Below are positions 32,206 through 42,916 of a stretch of DNA of 64,000 bases, one piece after another. Within the stretch, counting starts at the first letter, position 1; every line of letters starts with the position of its first letter. The position numbers were made by a program, and so were the translations under genes. The DNA comes from Lentilactobacillus senioris DSM 24302 = JCM 17472 (GTDB lineage Bacteria > Bacillota > Bacilli > Lactobacillales > Lactobacillaceae): positions 145,417 to 209,416 of the forward strand of contig NZ_AYZR01000008.1 of NCBI RefSeq assembly GCF_001436555.1, given 5' to 3'. The notes under the pieces are model-generated. The model was given only the letters and a program-made list of their open reading frames with translations, did no database searches and had not been told where the DNA came from.

Positions 32206-33631
32206 TTGGAAACTGTCCTCGCAACCAGAAATGGCTGCGTAATAAATTCCGTTAATTCGGGGAAGACTAAATGATAAAATAGAGTTATGAAAAAATTAAC
32301 TCAAAAAGAAGTTCAAAAAAGAATAGATATTAAGCAAGAAGGACAATACGAATTACTTGGTAAGTACAAAAATAAAGACTCAAAAGTATTAATTAGATGT
32401 AGAATTTGCGGAATTGAATGGGAATGCATACCCAATACTCTATTCAGAAATAGAATTGGAAAAGAATGTAAACACCACATAAATATGACTTATGAAATGG
32501 TATCGGATCGTATTTTTAAATCTACCAATAATACAATTAAATTTATTGGTACGTATAAAGGTGCTAGAACACCATCTTTGATGCATTGCAATAAATGTGG
32601 TTATGAATGGGAAACTGAACCGTATGTAATTTATGCTATGGGATTTGGATGTCCTAGTTGTTCTGGTATGAGAAAAAAAGATACGCAGTTGTTTCGCAAG
32701 CAAATTAAAAAATTAGTTGGGCTTGAATATTCCGTACTGGGAGAATACGTCAATTCGACTACATTGATTAAATTTCGTCATAATAAATGTGGATATGAAT
32801 TTAACATGACTCCGCATGCATTCTTGGCTGGTCAAAGATGTACGCGTCCTGAAGAAGTGAATATTAGAAGAACCGCTCCGCAAATCATGACATTAACCCA
32901 AGCGAATGATCTTTTGAAGTCTAACAGAAATGGTGAATATGTAATTATTGCAAATTATAGTAAAGCGACCTCAAAAGCTACTATAATGCATACAAAATGC
33001 GGAAAAACATTCAGTGCGAAACCGAGTCCAATAATTCATAATGTTTCTGGTTGCCCTTATTGCTACGCTTCACATGGAGAAGATGCAGTTCGCCAATATT
33101 TGTTAGACAATGATTTTTCTTTCGAAGAACAATATACATTCGATGATTGTGTTTATAAGAGACGATTACCATTTGATTTTGCAGTATTTAAAGATAATCA
33201 TTTAATGTTTTTGATTGAATATCAGGGGGTTCAGCATTATAAACCAAAATTTGGATCAGAAGTATTTAAATTAACAAAAATTAGAGACCAAATTAAGAAA
33301 GATTATTGCGAATCTCATGGCATTACATTGGCTGCCATTCCATACAAAAGGTGGTATTCTTTTGATTCATTGAAATCTCAAATCTATTCATATTTGAATA
33401 ATTTTTTATCACATGTTGATCCCGAACCAAGCCCAGAAGGAAACTCTGGGAAGGCGTAACGACTAGATAAAATAACCTAAGCAAAGACACTCTAATGAGT
33501 GCCTTTTTTGTATGGTGAAATATCCACGAAGGCGGAACACCTAAACAGTTTTGCTGTAGGTGAAAAGATAGTCTGAACTGTATGGAAACATATAGAAGTA
33601 AGGGATAAATAGCCCTTACGATAACAATTTG
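32206..33631 (+). other. Group I intron in the tape measure gene
   Basis: About 1.43 kb. Removing it restores one frame: 5' exon ending in T (32205 or 32207) and intron ending in G (33631 or 33633), the usual group I boundary bases. Core pairing P7 is visible as GACTA (33461-33465, in GTAACGACTAGAT) with TAGTC (33569-33573, in AAGATAGTCTGAAC), as in other phage introns. A homing endonuclease gene lies in a peripheral loop. Both splice options keep a continuous 1811-residue product. Confidence 0.88.
32287..33459 (+). CDS. Intron-encoded homing endonuclease (VSR-like, zinc-finger rich)
   Basis: 390 residues. The N-terminal two thirds contain at least four short zinc-ribbon units (CRICGIEWEC, CNKCGYEWET with CPSC, HNKCGYEF, HTKCGKTF with CPYC) that should bind the target. 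The C-terminal domain (about 270-375) has KRRLPFDFAVF, FLIEYQGVQHY and RDQIKKDYCESHGI, a PD-(D/E)XK/VSR-like nuclease core as in EDxHD-type homing enzymes such as I-Bth0305I. It probably cuts intron-less tape-measure genes to spread the intron. Its stop lies in the intron core. Confidence 0.88.
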   Translation: MKKLTQKEVQKRIDIKQEGQYELLGKYKNKDSKVLIRCRICGIEWECIPNTLFRNRIGKECKHHINMTYEMVSDRIFKSTNNTIKFIGTYKGARTPSLMHCNKCGYEWETEPYVIYAMGFGCPSCSGMRKKDTQLFRKQIKKLVGLEYSVLGEYVNSTTLIKFRHNKCGYEFNMTPHAFLAGQRCTRPEEVNIRRTAPQIMTLTQANDLLKSNRNGEYVIIANYSKATSKATIMHTKCGKTFSAKPSPIIHNVSGCPYCYASHGEDAVRQYLLDNDFSFEEQYTFDDCVYKRRLPFDFAVFKDNHLMFLIEYQGVQHYKPKFGSEVFKLTKIRDQIKKDYCESHGITLAAIPYKRWYSFDSLKSQIYSYLNNFLSHVDPEPSPEGNSGKA

Positions 33632-36600
33632 AGATGGTTCACAAGCCGGTACCTCAATGCGTCAAATTTACCAGCGCTTAACTAGCCCGCCAACTAAAGG
33701 TAAAGCACCAAGTGCCATGAAAGAGTTGGGAATGGATTATGATGATTTCCGCGACGCAAATCATAACTTACTACCCATTCAACAGGTATTTGAGAAATTA
33801 GCAACTCGAATGGACAAAATGAAGATGAGTCGGACCGACAAAGGTGCTATTTACGCAGCTTTATTTGGTGTTAATGCATCTAGTGCGGCTCAGGCTTTAG
33901 GTGAAAGCTACAAAGATGTTGCAAAACTGGACAAGAAAGTTCAGCAATCCCAAAACATGAATAAGGGTCAAGGATACGTGGCCCAACTTTCACAAAAGAA
34001 TATGGACACTTTATCTAAGCAGTGGGATCGTATCAAACAAGGGTTATTAAACTCCGGTGTTGAAATCGCAAATGCATGGATGCCAACGCTAACAAAGTTA
34101 GCTAAAGGCGTTGCTGATGTTTTGGAAAAATTTCAAAGATTACCAGAACCGGCTAAGAAGTTTGTAGGATTAGCTGCTGTTGTAACGGCTGCCATAGGAC
34201 CATTAGCAATACTTGCCGGAACTTTATTAAAGGTAAGCAAAAGTATTAAGGCAGTTTCTAAATTTATTGGCGGTAGTAAATTGGTTCCTAAAGCCGGCAG
34301 AAGTGTAAGCAAATTATTTGGAGCAAAAGCTACTGGCAAAGCACTTGGTGAAACTGCAGAAAAGACATTGCCTGAAGTTGGATCTAGAGTTGCTAAATTT
34401 GCTGGTAAAGGCAAATTTTTGAGTGGTATTAAGTCTGTTGCTGGTAAAATACCATTTTTAGATATGGCGGTAGCAGGTTCAAATTTAATTGGTATTAACA
34501 AGAAAAATGCCGGAAGCAAAGTTGGTAGAGCTGGTGGTATGCTCGCGGGAATGGAAGGCGGTGCTGCTGCAGGCGCCGCTATTGGTTCTATTATTCCTGG
34601 TGCAGGTACTGCAGTCGGAGGATTATTAGGTCTTGCTGGTGGCGCATTAGGCGGTATGTTTGGCGGCGATTTAGGAAGCAAGATCGGTAAAAAAATCCAA
34701 AAAGCTTTACCTAAGGTTAAAAAGTCTATATCGAGTTTATTTACCAACATTGGGAAAGCTGCTTCTAAAGCGGGAAATAACATTGGTAAATGGTTTGGCG
34801 GAATTAGCAAATCAATAAATAAAGCTGTTATCAAGCCGGTAAAAAAAGCTTTTAAGGGTTTCGCTAAGGTAATTTCATATCCGTTTGTAACAGCTGTAGG
34901 TTTAGTACGTATGGCTTGGGATAAGATGAAGAAGCCTATTAACAGTTTTGCTTCTTGGATTGGTAAAAAACTTAAAGCGATGGGGAAAACTATTAGCAAA
35001 GTTTGGAATACCATTACAAAACCCATCGCCAAAGCATGGTCTGCCGTTTGGTCATCGGTAAAGAAGGCTTGGAATGGATTTAGTTCTTGGATTGGCAAGA
35101 AATGGTCATCGTTTGTCGGAATGACTACTAAATTATGGAATGCTATTACCAAACCCATCAAAAATGTTTGGCATAGCGTTAGTTCTTACATTAAAGAAAC
35201 ATGGAGTGGCATTTCTTCATGGCTAGGAAAATCCTGGGATTCCATATCAGGCGTAGCTTCTAAAGCTTTTAACGCAGTAAAAAATGCCATAGTAAAACCA
35301 ATTAAGGACGCTTGGGATTCTGTTAAGGGAATCTTTGATAAGATTGGTAACGCAGTAGGAAATATACTTGATGGTGTTAAGGGATTTACAGGAAAAGTAA
35401 CTAGCAAAGTTGGTAAGTTCTTTGGAAAAGCTCATGAAGCTGGTGAAGAAACACTCAAAGGACACGCTGATGGTGGCCCAATTAATCGTACGCATGTTGC
35501 GATGGTTAATGAAGCTGGAACCGAAATGGCTTACGATCCTCGAAAAGGACGTTTCCGCTTGCTAGGCAACGGACCCACTTTAGCTAAGGTTCACGCTGGA
35601 GAACATATCTTAAATGCCAAGGATACTGCTAAAGTGCTGTCTGGCGGTCTTGGTAAGGGTAGGACTTTACCCGGATATGCTAAAGGTACTGGTAAGCTAA
35701 AAGTAGCTGCTGTACAAAGCTCGGTTAGTTTGAAAGGGTCAGGATTAGATGGCAGTGCTCGTTCGGCCAAAAAATCTATGCGTTTAATTACTAGTACCAT
35801 TACTAATGGATATAAAAAATCTAACAAGAATGGATCGAAAGAACTTAATCAGTTGAATTCTAAGTCCACCAAGATTTTCGGATCCTTAAAAGTTGGTACC
35901 AAGAAGCAAACACAACAGATTCAACGGAATACTATTCGTGATTTTAACGATATGCAAAAAGGATCAGTGACTCAAGTTAAGCAACTTAATAAGGGCATGA
36001 ATTCTGTTACATCAGATATTGTTAAGGATAGCGACCGTAACGTCGGAAAACTTCACAAAAATACTGTTAAAGATTTTGACCAAATGCAGAAAAGTTCAAT
36101 CGTTCAGATGAATCAAATGCACAAAGGAATGAACGCCGTTGCTAATGCAATGGTAAATGATTTCTATAAAATCTTTGGACGTTTAGACAATTACGCTCAT
36201 AAAGCTATGGCAGCTGCTATTAAGCAACTTAATGGCGGTATTAGTGGAATTAACACTGTTCTTAATAAGTTCGGTGGTGGTGGAAGCGTTCTGCCATTGA
36301 TCCATTATGCTCAAGGTTCTAAAGGACCCATAAGCAAACACACCATGGCCGTAGTTAATGATGCTAAAGTTGGCCCTCGTCAGGAAGCGATTGTTAAGCC
36401 TAACGGACGTGTCTTTATGCCACAAGGTAATGATGTAGTTTTACCATTAGGACCCGGAGACGAAGTCTTAAATGGTTCTGAAACTGCTAAATTACAAGAT
36501 GTCGGGGCTTTGCCACACTTTGCTAAAGGTACTGGCGGACTGAAACGATTGATCCAAAAGAACAATAAAGACCCTAAAACTGCATGGAAAAACGACTTCA

Positions 36601-38129
36601 CTAGTAAGGCTCAAGGCAAGGTCAGCACCTTTTTAGCTGGTGCTTTATCTAAGACGTCTAAAGGTGCTTCTAATAAAGTAGGATTACCTTGGAATACTGA
36701 AGTTTGGTCACAATTAAATGATGCATTATCTGGTGGAGGAGCAGGAGGAAATTGGTTAAACAGTCCCGGATCTGGTTGGAGTACTGGTAGTGCAGGACAA
36801 ACTTTTGGGTCTAATGGTGGTCGGGGATTTGCCCATGACGGGGTCGATTTTGGTGCTGCTTTAGGCACTCCATTTAGAGCAATGCACGGCGGTACAGTTA
36901 CTAAAACTGGTCACACAGGCTGGGGAGGCGGTGCACTCGGAAATGTTATTACTATCAAATCTGATGATGGTTGGCAAGAAATCTATCAAGAATTTGGTAG
37001 TTCTAAAAATATCAAAGTTAGCGTTGGTGATGTTGTTAAGCCAGGACAAGTTATTGGTACTTTGGGAGCCCTTCAAGGTGCAGGATCTGGCGCCCATTTG
37101 CATGTTGGTGTATCTCATGGTTCTTTATGGGACCATGGTGGAACATCGACTAGAGGTTGGTACGATATTACTAAAATGCATGGAAAAAGTAGTGGTACTA
37201 CAAAAGACAACAAGAAAACTAAAAATCCTGCATTAACCAAACTAGTTAAAAAAGAATTGGGTAACCGTATTAAGTGGGTCACTGATAAATTAGGAGATGA
37301 TGGCGATCTGGGCACTATTGGTGCCGGTCCAGCAAATGCTAAAGACCTTGTTAAATTAATCAGAAAAGCAGCAGAAGAAATGCATGCCACTATCCCTGGC
37401 GGTAATTACATGAAGTATCTTCTTGCGATGATTAAAAACGAGTCTGGTGGTCGTGCTGGCATCACTGGTATTAACGATGGTGATGGAACTGGCGCAGCTA
37501 TGGGATTGCTTCAATATAAAAAATCTACGTTTGGTGCATATGCAGTTAAGGGACACCATAATATTTTATCTGCATGGGACCAAATGTTAGCGTTCTTTAA
37601 TAACAGTCACTATAAAACCGATATCGGTATTGGGTATAACGGTAAATGGGGAGAATGGCGCGGAAATGCGTCAGGACCTTCAGGTCACCGTCGATTTGCT
37701 AATGGTGGTTGGGCAGAAAATGGTAAGGTTAATGTCTTTGGTGAAGTTCCTGGTCAAAATGAGGTTGCTATCAATACTAGCCGTCCTTCAGCGGATAAAT
37801 TGATCATGGAAGCTATGAGCGATCGTGCTTCTAAACAACCAAATGGTATTTTTGGTCAGCTTAAAGAATTTGCGAAGATTCAAAATGAATTCAAGAAGAT
37901 GAAACTATCGCGTGATGATTTCAATGAATCGGTTAAAGCAAATTCTGTTGGTCAAAAAGCGGTATCGATAAAACCAAATATGAATTACCACCCAGAAATT
38001 CATATTGAAGGTGCTAGCGATCCAGAACGGATTGGTGACGTTGTAGCTAAACAACTTACGGAAGATCAAAGGAAGTTTGAATCAATGGCTAATAACCTGT
38101 TCAGCAAGATCCTTGCTGCGCAAAATTAA
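33632..38129 (+). CDS. Tape measure protein, 3' exon, with M23 peptidase and lytic transglycosylase domains
   Basis: About 1498 residues continuing the 5' exon. Order: end of TMP core (SQAGTSMRQIYQRL), hydrophobic Gly/Ala segments (near 34500-34680), repeated Trp/Lys-rich helices (WNAITKPIKNVWHSV type), Leu/Gln repeats, then M23 peptidase near 36820-37110 with AHDGVDFG and AHLHVG zinc ligands, then an SLT-type lysozyme fold near 37390-37640 (IKNESGGRAG). The protein sets tail length and its lytic domains open the cell wall during DNA entry. The in-frame ATG 33657 is not a real start. Spliced length about 1811 residues. Confidence 0.93.
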
Positions 38130-38130
38130 A

Positions 38131-38159
38131 AGAGTTTCCTTAATTGGAAGCTCTTTTTT
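38131..38159 (+). terminator. Terminator after the tape measure gene
   Basis: AGAGTTTCC and GGAAGCTCT pair (one G-T) and are followed by T6. It may reduce read-through into baseplate genes. Confidence 0.75.
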
Positions 38160-38192
38160 ATACATATAAAAATAATTTTAGGAGGTAAAACC

Positions 38193-39191
38193 ATGGCTAA
38201 AAAGAAAACATTAAAAACATACGAGAGTGCATACAATAAAGCCAAATCTAATTACAACAAATTCAAAAAAATTTACTTAAAAGATGTTAGCAAAGTTAAA
38301 GAATTAGAGGCCAAATATAAGAAAGCAAATAGTAGCCAAAAAGCGAAGCTTAAAGAAAAGATAGCTAGGGCTAAATCGTCAACCTCACATGCTAAAACTA
38401 ATGTATCAAAAGCAAAAAGAAAATATTCAACCGCTAAAAAAAGTTTAAGCACATTTAAAAAGAACTCAGCGGCTAACAAACGCAAAGCGGCTTTAAAAAC
38501 TAAGAAAAAAGTTATTACCAAAATGAAGAAGGACAAGCCTGGATATTGGAAATCTGGAAGACCATATTTTATTCCAAAATATCCTGGATCCGAAAATAGT
38601 TACGTCTTCGTTGATAATACTTCTGAAAGTGAAACAACGTCTACTGAAATGACTACTAATACCATTTCACCAGGGCAATATGTTAATCACTACACACAAA
38701 CCCAACCAATTCAACGCCAAATTGAAGGTAAACTAGGTGGTTCGTCAGTTTCTAAAGTTTCATATCTAAAAAAACAATTCAACATGCTTAGACGATGGGC
38801 TACTAATGGCACGGAGCTGGAATTTCATGGTCAAAAATATAGTTCTAGTACTGTTTTAACTTCAGTAGCTGCTAATTTTGACCAACCAAGAGATAATGCA
38901 CTGGCGGTTTCAATATCTGCACAAGATGTTAAGTGGGCTACTAGTACTAATAAGAAAAAATCAAAAAAGAAAACAAATACCAGCAAAACTAATAATACTG
39001 GTACTAAAAGTCCAACTAAAGGAGATAGAAAGAAAACTAAACCTAAAGCAGGTAAATATCTCACAATTAAAAAAGGTGATACCTATTGGGGTTACCACAT
39101 GAAATTCGGCACTTCAATTGCCAAGCTAAGAAGTTGGAATGGCTACCCGGATAGATACCTACCGATTGGTAAAAAAGTCAGAGTTAAGTAG
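38193..39191 (+). CDS. LysM baseplate protein with coiled-coil N-terminus
   Basis: 332 residues. The first 110 are a Lys/Ala/Ser-rich helical region (KELEAKYKKANSSQKAKLKE). The middle domain (GKLGGSSVSKVSYLKKQFNM) matches phage LysM/XkdP-like baseplate hub proteins. The C-terminal LysM (YLTIKKGDTYWGYHMKFGTS) binds peptidoglycan. Confidence 0.85.
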   Translation: MAKKKTLKTYESAYNKAKSNYNKFKKIYLKDVSKVKELEAKYKKANSSQKAKLKEKIARAKSSTSHAKTNVSKAKRKYSTAKKSLSTFKKNSAANKRKAALKTKKKVITKMKKDKPGYWKSGRPYFIPKYPGSENSYVFVDNTSESETTSTEMTTNTISPGQYVNHYTQTQPIQRQIEGKLGGSSVSKVSYLKKQFNMLRRWATNGTELEFHGQKYSSSTVLTSVAANFDQPRDNALAVSISAQDVKWATSTNKKKSKKKTNTSKTNNTGTKSPTKGDRKKTKPKAGKYLTIKKGDTYWGYHMKFGTSIAKLRSWNGYPDRYLPIGKKVRVK

Positions 39192-39200
39192 GTGGTTAAT

Positions 39201-39677
39201 ATGTATAGGGACACGATACAATTTAATAAATTTCAACTACCAGAAAAATTTATAGTAACCCTCAGTGGCAATGACTATGAAATCACAGTTAATTATAACG
39301 AGGTAAATGACCGACTTTATTTAACTTTGGCTGATGAAAATGGTGAACCATTAGTAACTAATGAAAAACTAGTGGCAAGAGAACCATTATTTGCTGACAT
39401 TAGTGACGCTAATTTGCCAAGTGAAGATCTAGTTATGATTGATGAAACTGGAAAATCTACCTGTGTTAATTTTTCCAATATTAATGAGGAGATTTTCATT
39501 GCTATCGATGATACTTTTACTGGCGAAATGGATCCGGATAACACTAATGATGGTGTTTACAACCCAGACGGAGATGATACCAGCATGGGGATGGATGACG
39601 ATGATTCAGACGACTCTATGGATGATGAAGAATTCGATGGCCTAGATGATTTCATTGAGGATCGAGGTGATGCTTAA
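39201..39677 (+). CDS. Baseplate plug protein
   Basis: 158 residues from ATG 39201 behind AGGTGG. FNKFQLPEKFIVTLSGNDYE and DRLYLTLADENGEPL match the phage baseplate plug family. The C-terminus (after residue 110) is a long acidic Asp-rich tail (DDDDSDDSMDDEEFDGLDD), an uncommon feature that may keep the protein soluble. Confidence 0.85.
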   Translation: MYRDTIQFNKFQLPEKFIVTLSGNDYEITVNYNEVNDRLYLTLADENGEPLVTNEKLVAREPLFADISDANLPSEDLVMIDETGKSTCVNFSNINEEIFIAIDDTFTGEMDPDNTNDGVYNPDGDDTSMGMDDDDSDDSMDDEEFDGLDDFIEDRGDA

Positions 39678-40990
39678 TGAACTTTGTACACCGCTATTTG
39701 CGTGTTTACGTTAAATGGTCCGGTCACCAAAAACACTTTTTATCATGGGACAAAGCGCCTAATAATCGATCTATTGAAATGACCTCACCATTTACTACCG
39801 GCGTTAATCCTGACATGAATTCTTTGACCTTATATAACCTTACTAAAGATGAATTTAATTACTTTCAAAAAGGCCGGCAAGTTGCGATAACTGCCGGTTT
39901 TTATAATTCCGATGCTAGCGCCAAAAATGGTGGCCTTATCACTACTGGAACAATCAAATCTATGACACCAATGTCCTTAGACGGTGTAGATCGATCAATT
40001 CAAATTAACTTTAATCATTTTCCGGACATTTCAGAAGATGTTATTAAAGTAAAAAAAGTGACTAAAGTTAGAGTAGCGGTTAAAGCTAGCGCTAGAAAAA
40101 AAGCCGGCACGGTTAGTGTTTCGGATTTAATAAGTGCATATAGTAAGGCTAAAACTGTTGAGTACAAAAAATGGTTGGCTGCCCACCCTAAAGCTACATC
40201 ACACGAACGAGGAAGAAAGCAAAAAGAATTCACCAAAGCACGTAAAAAATATAATTCAACAATTAGAAAAAAGCATTCTAAAAAAACAAAAACAAAAAAG
40301 GCTCAGGCCCATTATGCTAAGCAAGTTCATTACGCTAATCTTTCGTACAAAAAAGGGACCAAAGCGTCGACTATCATTAAAGATATTGCAAAGCGGGCGC
40401 ATATCCCATTAGGCGCTGTGAAACTTAATTACGATCATAAATACGCTAATGGTTTTACCGTCAGTGGCAAGCCATTAAGCGCTATTAAAAAAGTCGCTGA
40501 TGGTGCTAACACTGACATAGTGATCGAAGGTAGCAAACTTTATATTCGTGAAATAACTACCGGTCAGAAAGCCACGTTGAAATTGAACCCAGAAACGGGC
40601 TTAATTAGTCATCCAACGCCTTCAGATGACGGTGCATATGATGGCCAAAAATTCGAAGCTCAAGCTCTTATGCGGAAAGAAGTCAGGGTTGGAGCGTTAG
40701 TTTATATCGATGATGGGGTTAAAAATTACGGTAAATGCGTGATTCTTAGCGGTCAACGAGAATATACGACTTCAACTAGTACCGTTACTTTTCAATTCGT
40801 TCCGTACAATGCTTATAAAAAAGCTAATGCGGCCAGCCTTAAGAAAGCTAAAGCTAATGCCGCTAAAGACAAAGCCAAGGCTAAGCTCAAAGAAAAAAAT
40901 GATCGTGCGAAAGACAAAGTTAAAAAGGATGCTACTAGAAAAAAACGTAGGAAACGAAAAACAAAGAAGAAAGGAGACGGCAAGAAGTGA
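39677..40990 (+). CDS. Baseplate hub protein (gp27/XkdQ-like)
   Basis: 437 residues. N-terminal TSPFTTGVNPDMNSLTLYNL is the usual hub start. A Lys-rich insertion (about 120-210) precedes the second barrel (VKLNYDHKYANGFTVSGKPL ... IREITTGQKATLKLNPETGL). The C-terminus is a highly basic coiled tail. It forms the ring that holds the spike. Confidence 0.85.
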   Translation: MNFVHRYLRVYVKWSGHQKHFLSWDKAPNNRSIEMTSPFTTGVNPDMNSLTLYNLTKDEFNYFQKGRQVAITAGFYNSDASAKNGGLITTGTIKSMTPMSLDGVDRSIQINFNHFPDISEDVIKVKKVTKVRVAVKASARKKAGTVSVSDLISAYSKAKTVEYKKWLAAHPKATSHERGRKQKEFTKARKKYNSTIRKKHSKKTKTKKAQAHYAKQVHYANLSYKKGTKASTIIKDIAKRAHIPLGAVKLNYDHKYANGFTVSGKPLSAIKKVADGANTDIVIEGSKLYIREITTGQKATLKLNPETGLISHPTPSDDGAYDGQKFEAQALMRKEVRVGALVYIDDGVKNYGKCVILSGQREYTTSTSTVTFQFVPYNAYKKANAASLKKAKANAAKDKAKAKLKEKNDRAKDKVKKDATRKKRRKRKTKKKGDGKK

Positions 40991-41352
40991 AAGCAGGAGA
41001 AAACTCATTAGTGCCATTAATTAATTTACTAATTGAAGAACATGATTCCGGCCCTCACATATACCGGGGTAGAATCATCTCTACATCACCGTTAACGGTT
41101 CAGCCCTCTAATTTAGATTTCGATGGTAGTAAAAAAATGCCAATAGTTGAGTGTGAACAACTTGATTTTAGCTTCTATATTAAAGGCTCAGATGATACCG
41201 GACACACACGAGAATTAAAAGTGGGCGATGAAGTATTGGTACTGGTCTTTACTGACAGCATGGAAAATTATTCTAAAGGTAAGGACTTCCGTGAAGATCC
41301 ACTTAGAAAGAACAGCGTTGATTCCAGCATTATTGTGGGGGTGGTCAAGTGA
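40987..41352 (+). CDS. Spike/baseplate protein (gp138-like, DUF2577-type)
   Basis: 121 residues from GTG with ATGA-type overlap. IYRGRIISTSPLTVQPSNLD and LKVGDEVLVLVFTDSMENYS are the OB-fold signature of small membrane-puncturing spike proteins. Confidence 0.8.
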   Translation: MKAGENSLVPLINLLIEEHDSGPHIYRGRIISTSPLTVQPSNLDFDGSKKMPIVECEQLDFSFYIKGSDDTGHTRELKVGDEVLVLVFTDSMENYSKGKDFREDPLRKNSVDSSIIVGVVK

Positions 41353-41732
41353 GTACGGATGTAAGGCTTGATGAAAATGGTAACCCTAACTTGAGTAATG
41401 GCAAAGACTACGTTACTGGGGTTGATGAGCTACGACAATCGTTAGAAATGAGATTACTCTCTCAAGTTGGCTGGGCTGTAGATGATGTCGATTTTGGTGT
41501 TGAGTGGTTGGATTTCTTCGGTGAGTTTCAGGATGCTGATTTAGCTGCTAACAAAATAGCTGAAGCACTAGAAGAAGATGACCGTGTTGCTGTTGTCACT
41601 GATGTAACTGTAGACCCAGACTACAAAACCAGAAAAGCAATGATTAAAGTAACTATGCAATTATCTGACAGTGATTTGATAGCTGATAACGGTGATCCAA
41701 ACTTAGATTTCAATACATCGATTACCATTTAA
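41349..41732 (+). CDS. Baseplate wedge gp25-like protein (DUF2634)
   Basis: 127 residues from GTG, overlapping the spike gene by 4. NLSNGKDYVTGVDELRQSLE, then WAVDDVDFGVEWLDFFGE match gp25-like/XkdS proteins that start sheath assembly. Confidence 0.9.
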   Translation: MSTDVRLDENGNPNLSNGKDYVTGVDELRQSLEMRLLSQVGWAVDDVDFGVEWLDFFGEFQDADLAANKIAEALEEDDRVAVVTDVTVDPDYKTRKAMIKVTMQLSDSDLIADNGDPNLDFNTSITI

Positions 41733-41746
41733 GGAGGTGAGAATGT

Positions 41747-42916
41747 TTGCCATTATTAGAAACAGGATTTGAACCATGGGACTACTACCAGTGGCTTGAT
41801 TCCTTACAAACTAGTCTAAGAGCTGACCCGGAAATAGGTAATGATATTGACCTATCTACGGGTTCTTTTTATGAAAATATGGCCGAATCATTGGCTAGAC
41901 AACTGGCACAATCGGATTTAACTAAACTAGATGTATACGACTCAAGATTTGTTTCCCTAGCTGAAAATATTTCTTTAGATCGACTTGCTAGTAACTACGG
42001 TATCTCACGTAATGTGGCCAATTATGCAACTACAACTTTAACAATTAAAGGAACTCCGGGCTATGTCATTGATGCTGAGTCTATGTTTAGTAATAATCAA
42101 GATATGATCTACCTAACGGACTCCGAAGTTACTATTGGTTTAGATGGAACCATAACAGTTAGAGTTTATGCTGAAGATACTGGTGAAGAATATAACTGTG
42201 ATGCTAATACCATAATTAACCAAGTGATGTATGTAGAAGAAATTGAAGAAGTGACCAATCTTGAAGCAGCATCTGGTGGAGCAGACATGGAAACTGATTA
42301 TGATTTGCGGGCCAGAATTAAGTTAGCTCAAAAGAGTGTTAGTTCCTCAACTCCTAATGGGGTAGCATCGGCGTTATTTAGCATTGCTGGCGTTAAAAGT
42401 GTTCGATATGTAGTTAACGCTGCAGCAACAACCAATAGTGCCGGAGATCCGCCTTATACCACACATATTTATGTGCTAGGTGGAGAACGGCAAGCCATCG
42501 CTCAGACAATTTCAGATAATATTGCATTAGGAATCACTTTAACTGGTACAGAAAAAATTGATATTCCACTAGATAATGGCGACGTTAATCACGTCGCTTT
42601 TTCTGTGGGCTCAAGTCAAACTATCTATATGCATATTGCTGTTGAATTTTCACAGGTTGATGATACTACTCAAGACGAAATAATAGCTGATATTCGCGAT
42701 AATATACAAGTTTGGCTAGATTCGTTTTCTATGGGTGAAACACTTAAATACACTCAACTTTTTGGCATTATTTATGATGTTGAAGGCGTAAATGATGTAG
42801 TGGATTTAACCTGGGGAACTGAACAATCCAGTCTAGGACGCACAAACATTGAATTGACTGATTTTGCAACTGCAATTACTAATGATGATGCAATCGAGGT
42901 GGTAGCCAGTGACTAA
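41747..42916 (+). CDS. Baseplate J-like protein
   Basis: 389 residues from TTG behind AGGAGGTGAG. The GSFYENMAESLARQLAQ start, SLDRLASNYGISRNVA, ESMFSNNQDMIYLT and EAASGGADMETDYDLRARIK are classic baseplate J (gp6/XkdT-like) segments. Forms the wedge ring. Confidence 0.95.
   Translation: MPLLETGFEPWDYYQWLDSLQTSLRADPEIGNDIDLSTGSFYENMAESLARQLAQSDLTKLDVYDSRFVSLAENISLDRLASNYGISRNVANYATTTLTIKGTPGYVIDAESMFSNNQDMIYLTDSEVTIGLDGTITVRVYAEDTGEEYNCDANTIINQVMYVEEIEEVTNLEAASGGADMETDYDLRARIKLAQKSVSSSTPNGVASALFSIAGVKSVRYVVNAAATTNSAGDPPYTTHIYVLGGERQAIAQTISDNIALGITLTGTEKIDIPLDNGDVNHVAFSVGSSQTIYMHIAVEFSQVDDTTQDEIIADIRDNIQVWLDSFSMGETLKYTQLFGIIYDVEGVNDVVDLTWGTEQSSLGRTNIELTDFATAITNDDAIEVVASD

Noticed and set aside
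34133-35161. A 342-codon minus-strand frame opposite the tape measure gene
   Set aside because: It is a shadow of the Lys/Ala-rich plus-strand sequence, low in complexity, with no binding site or domain.
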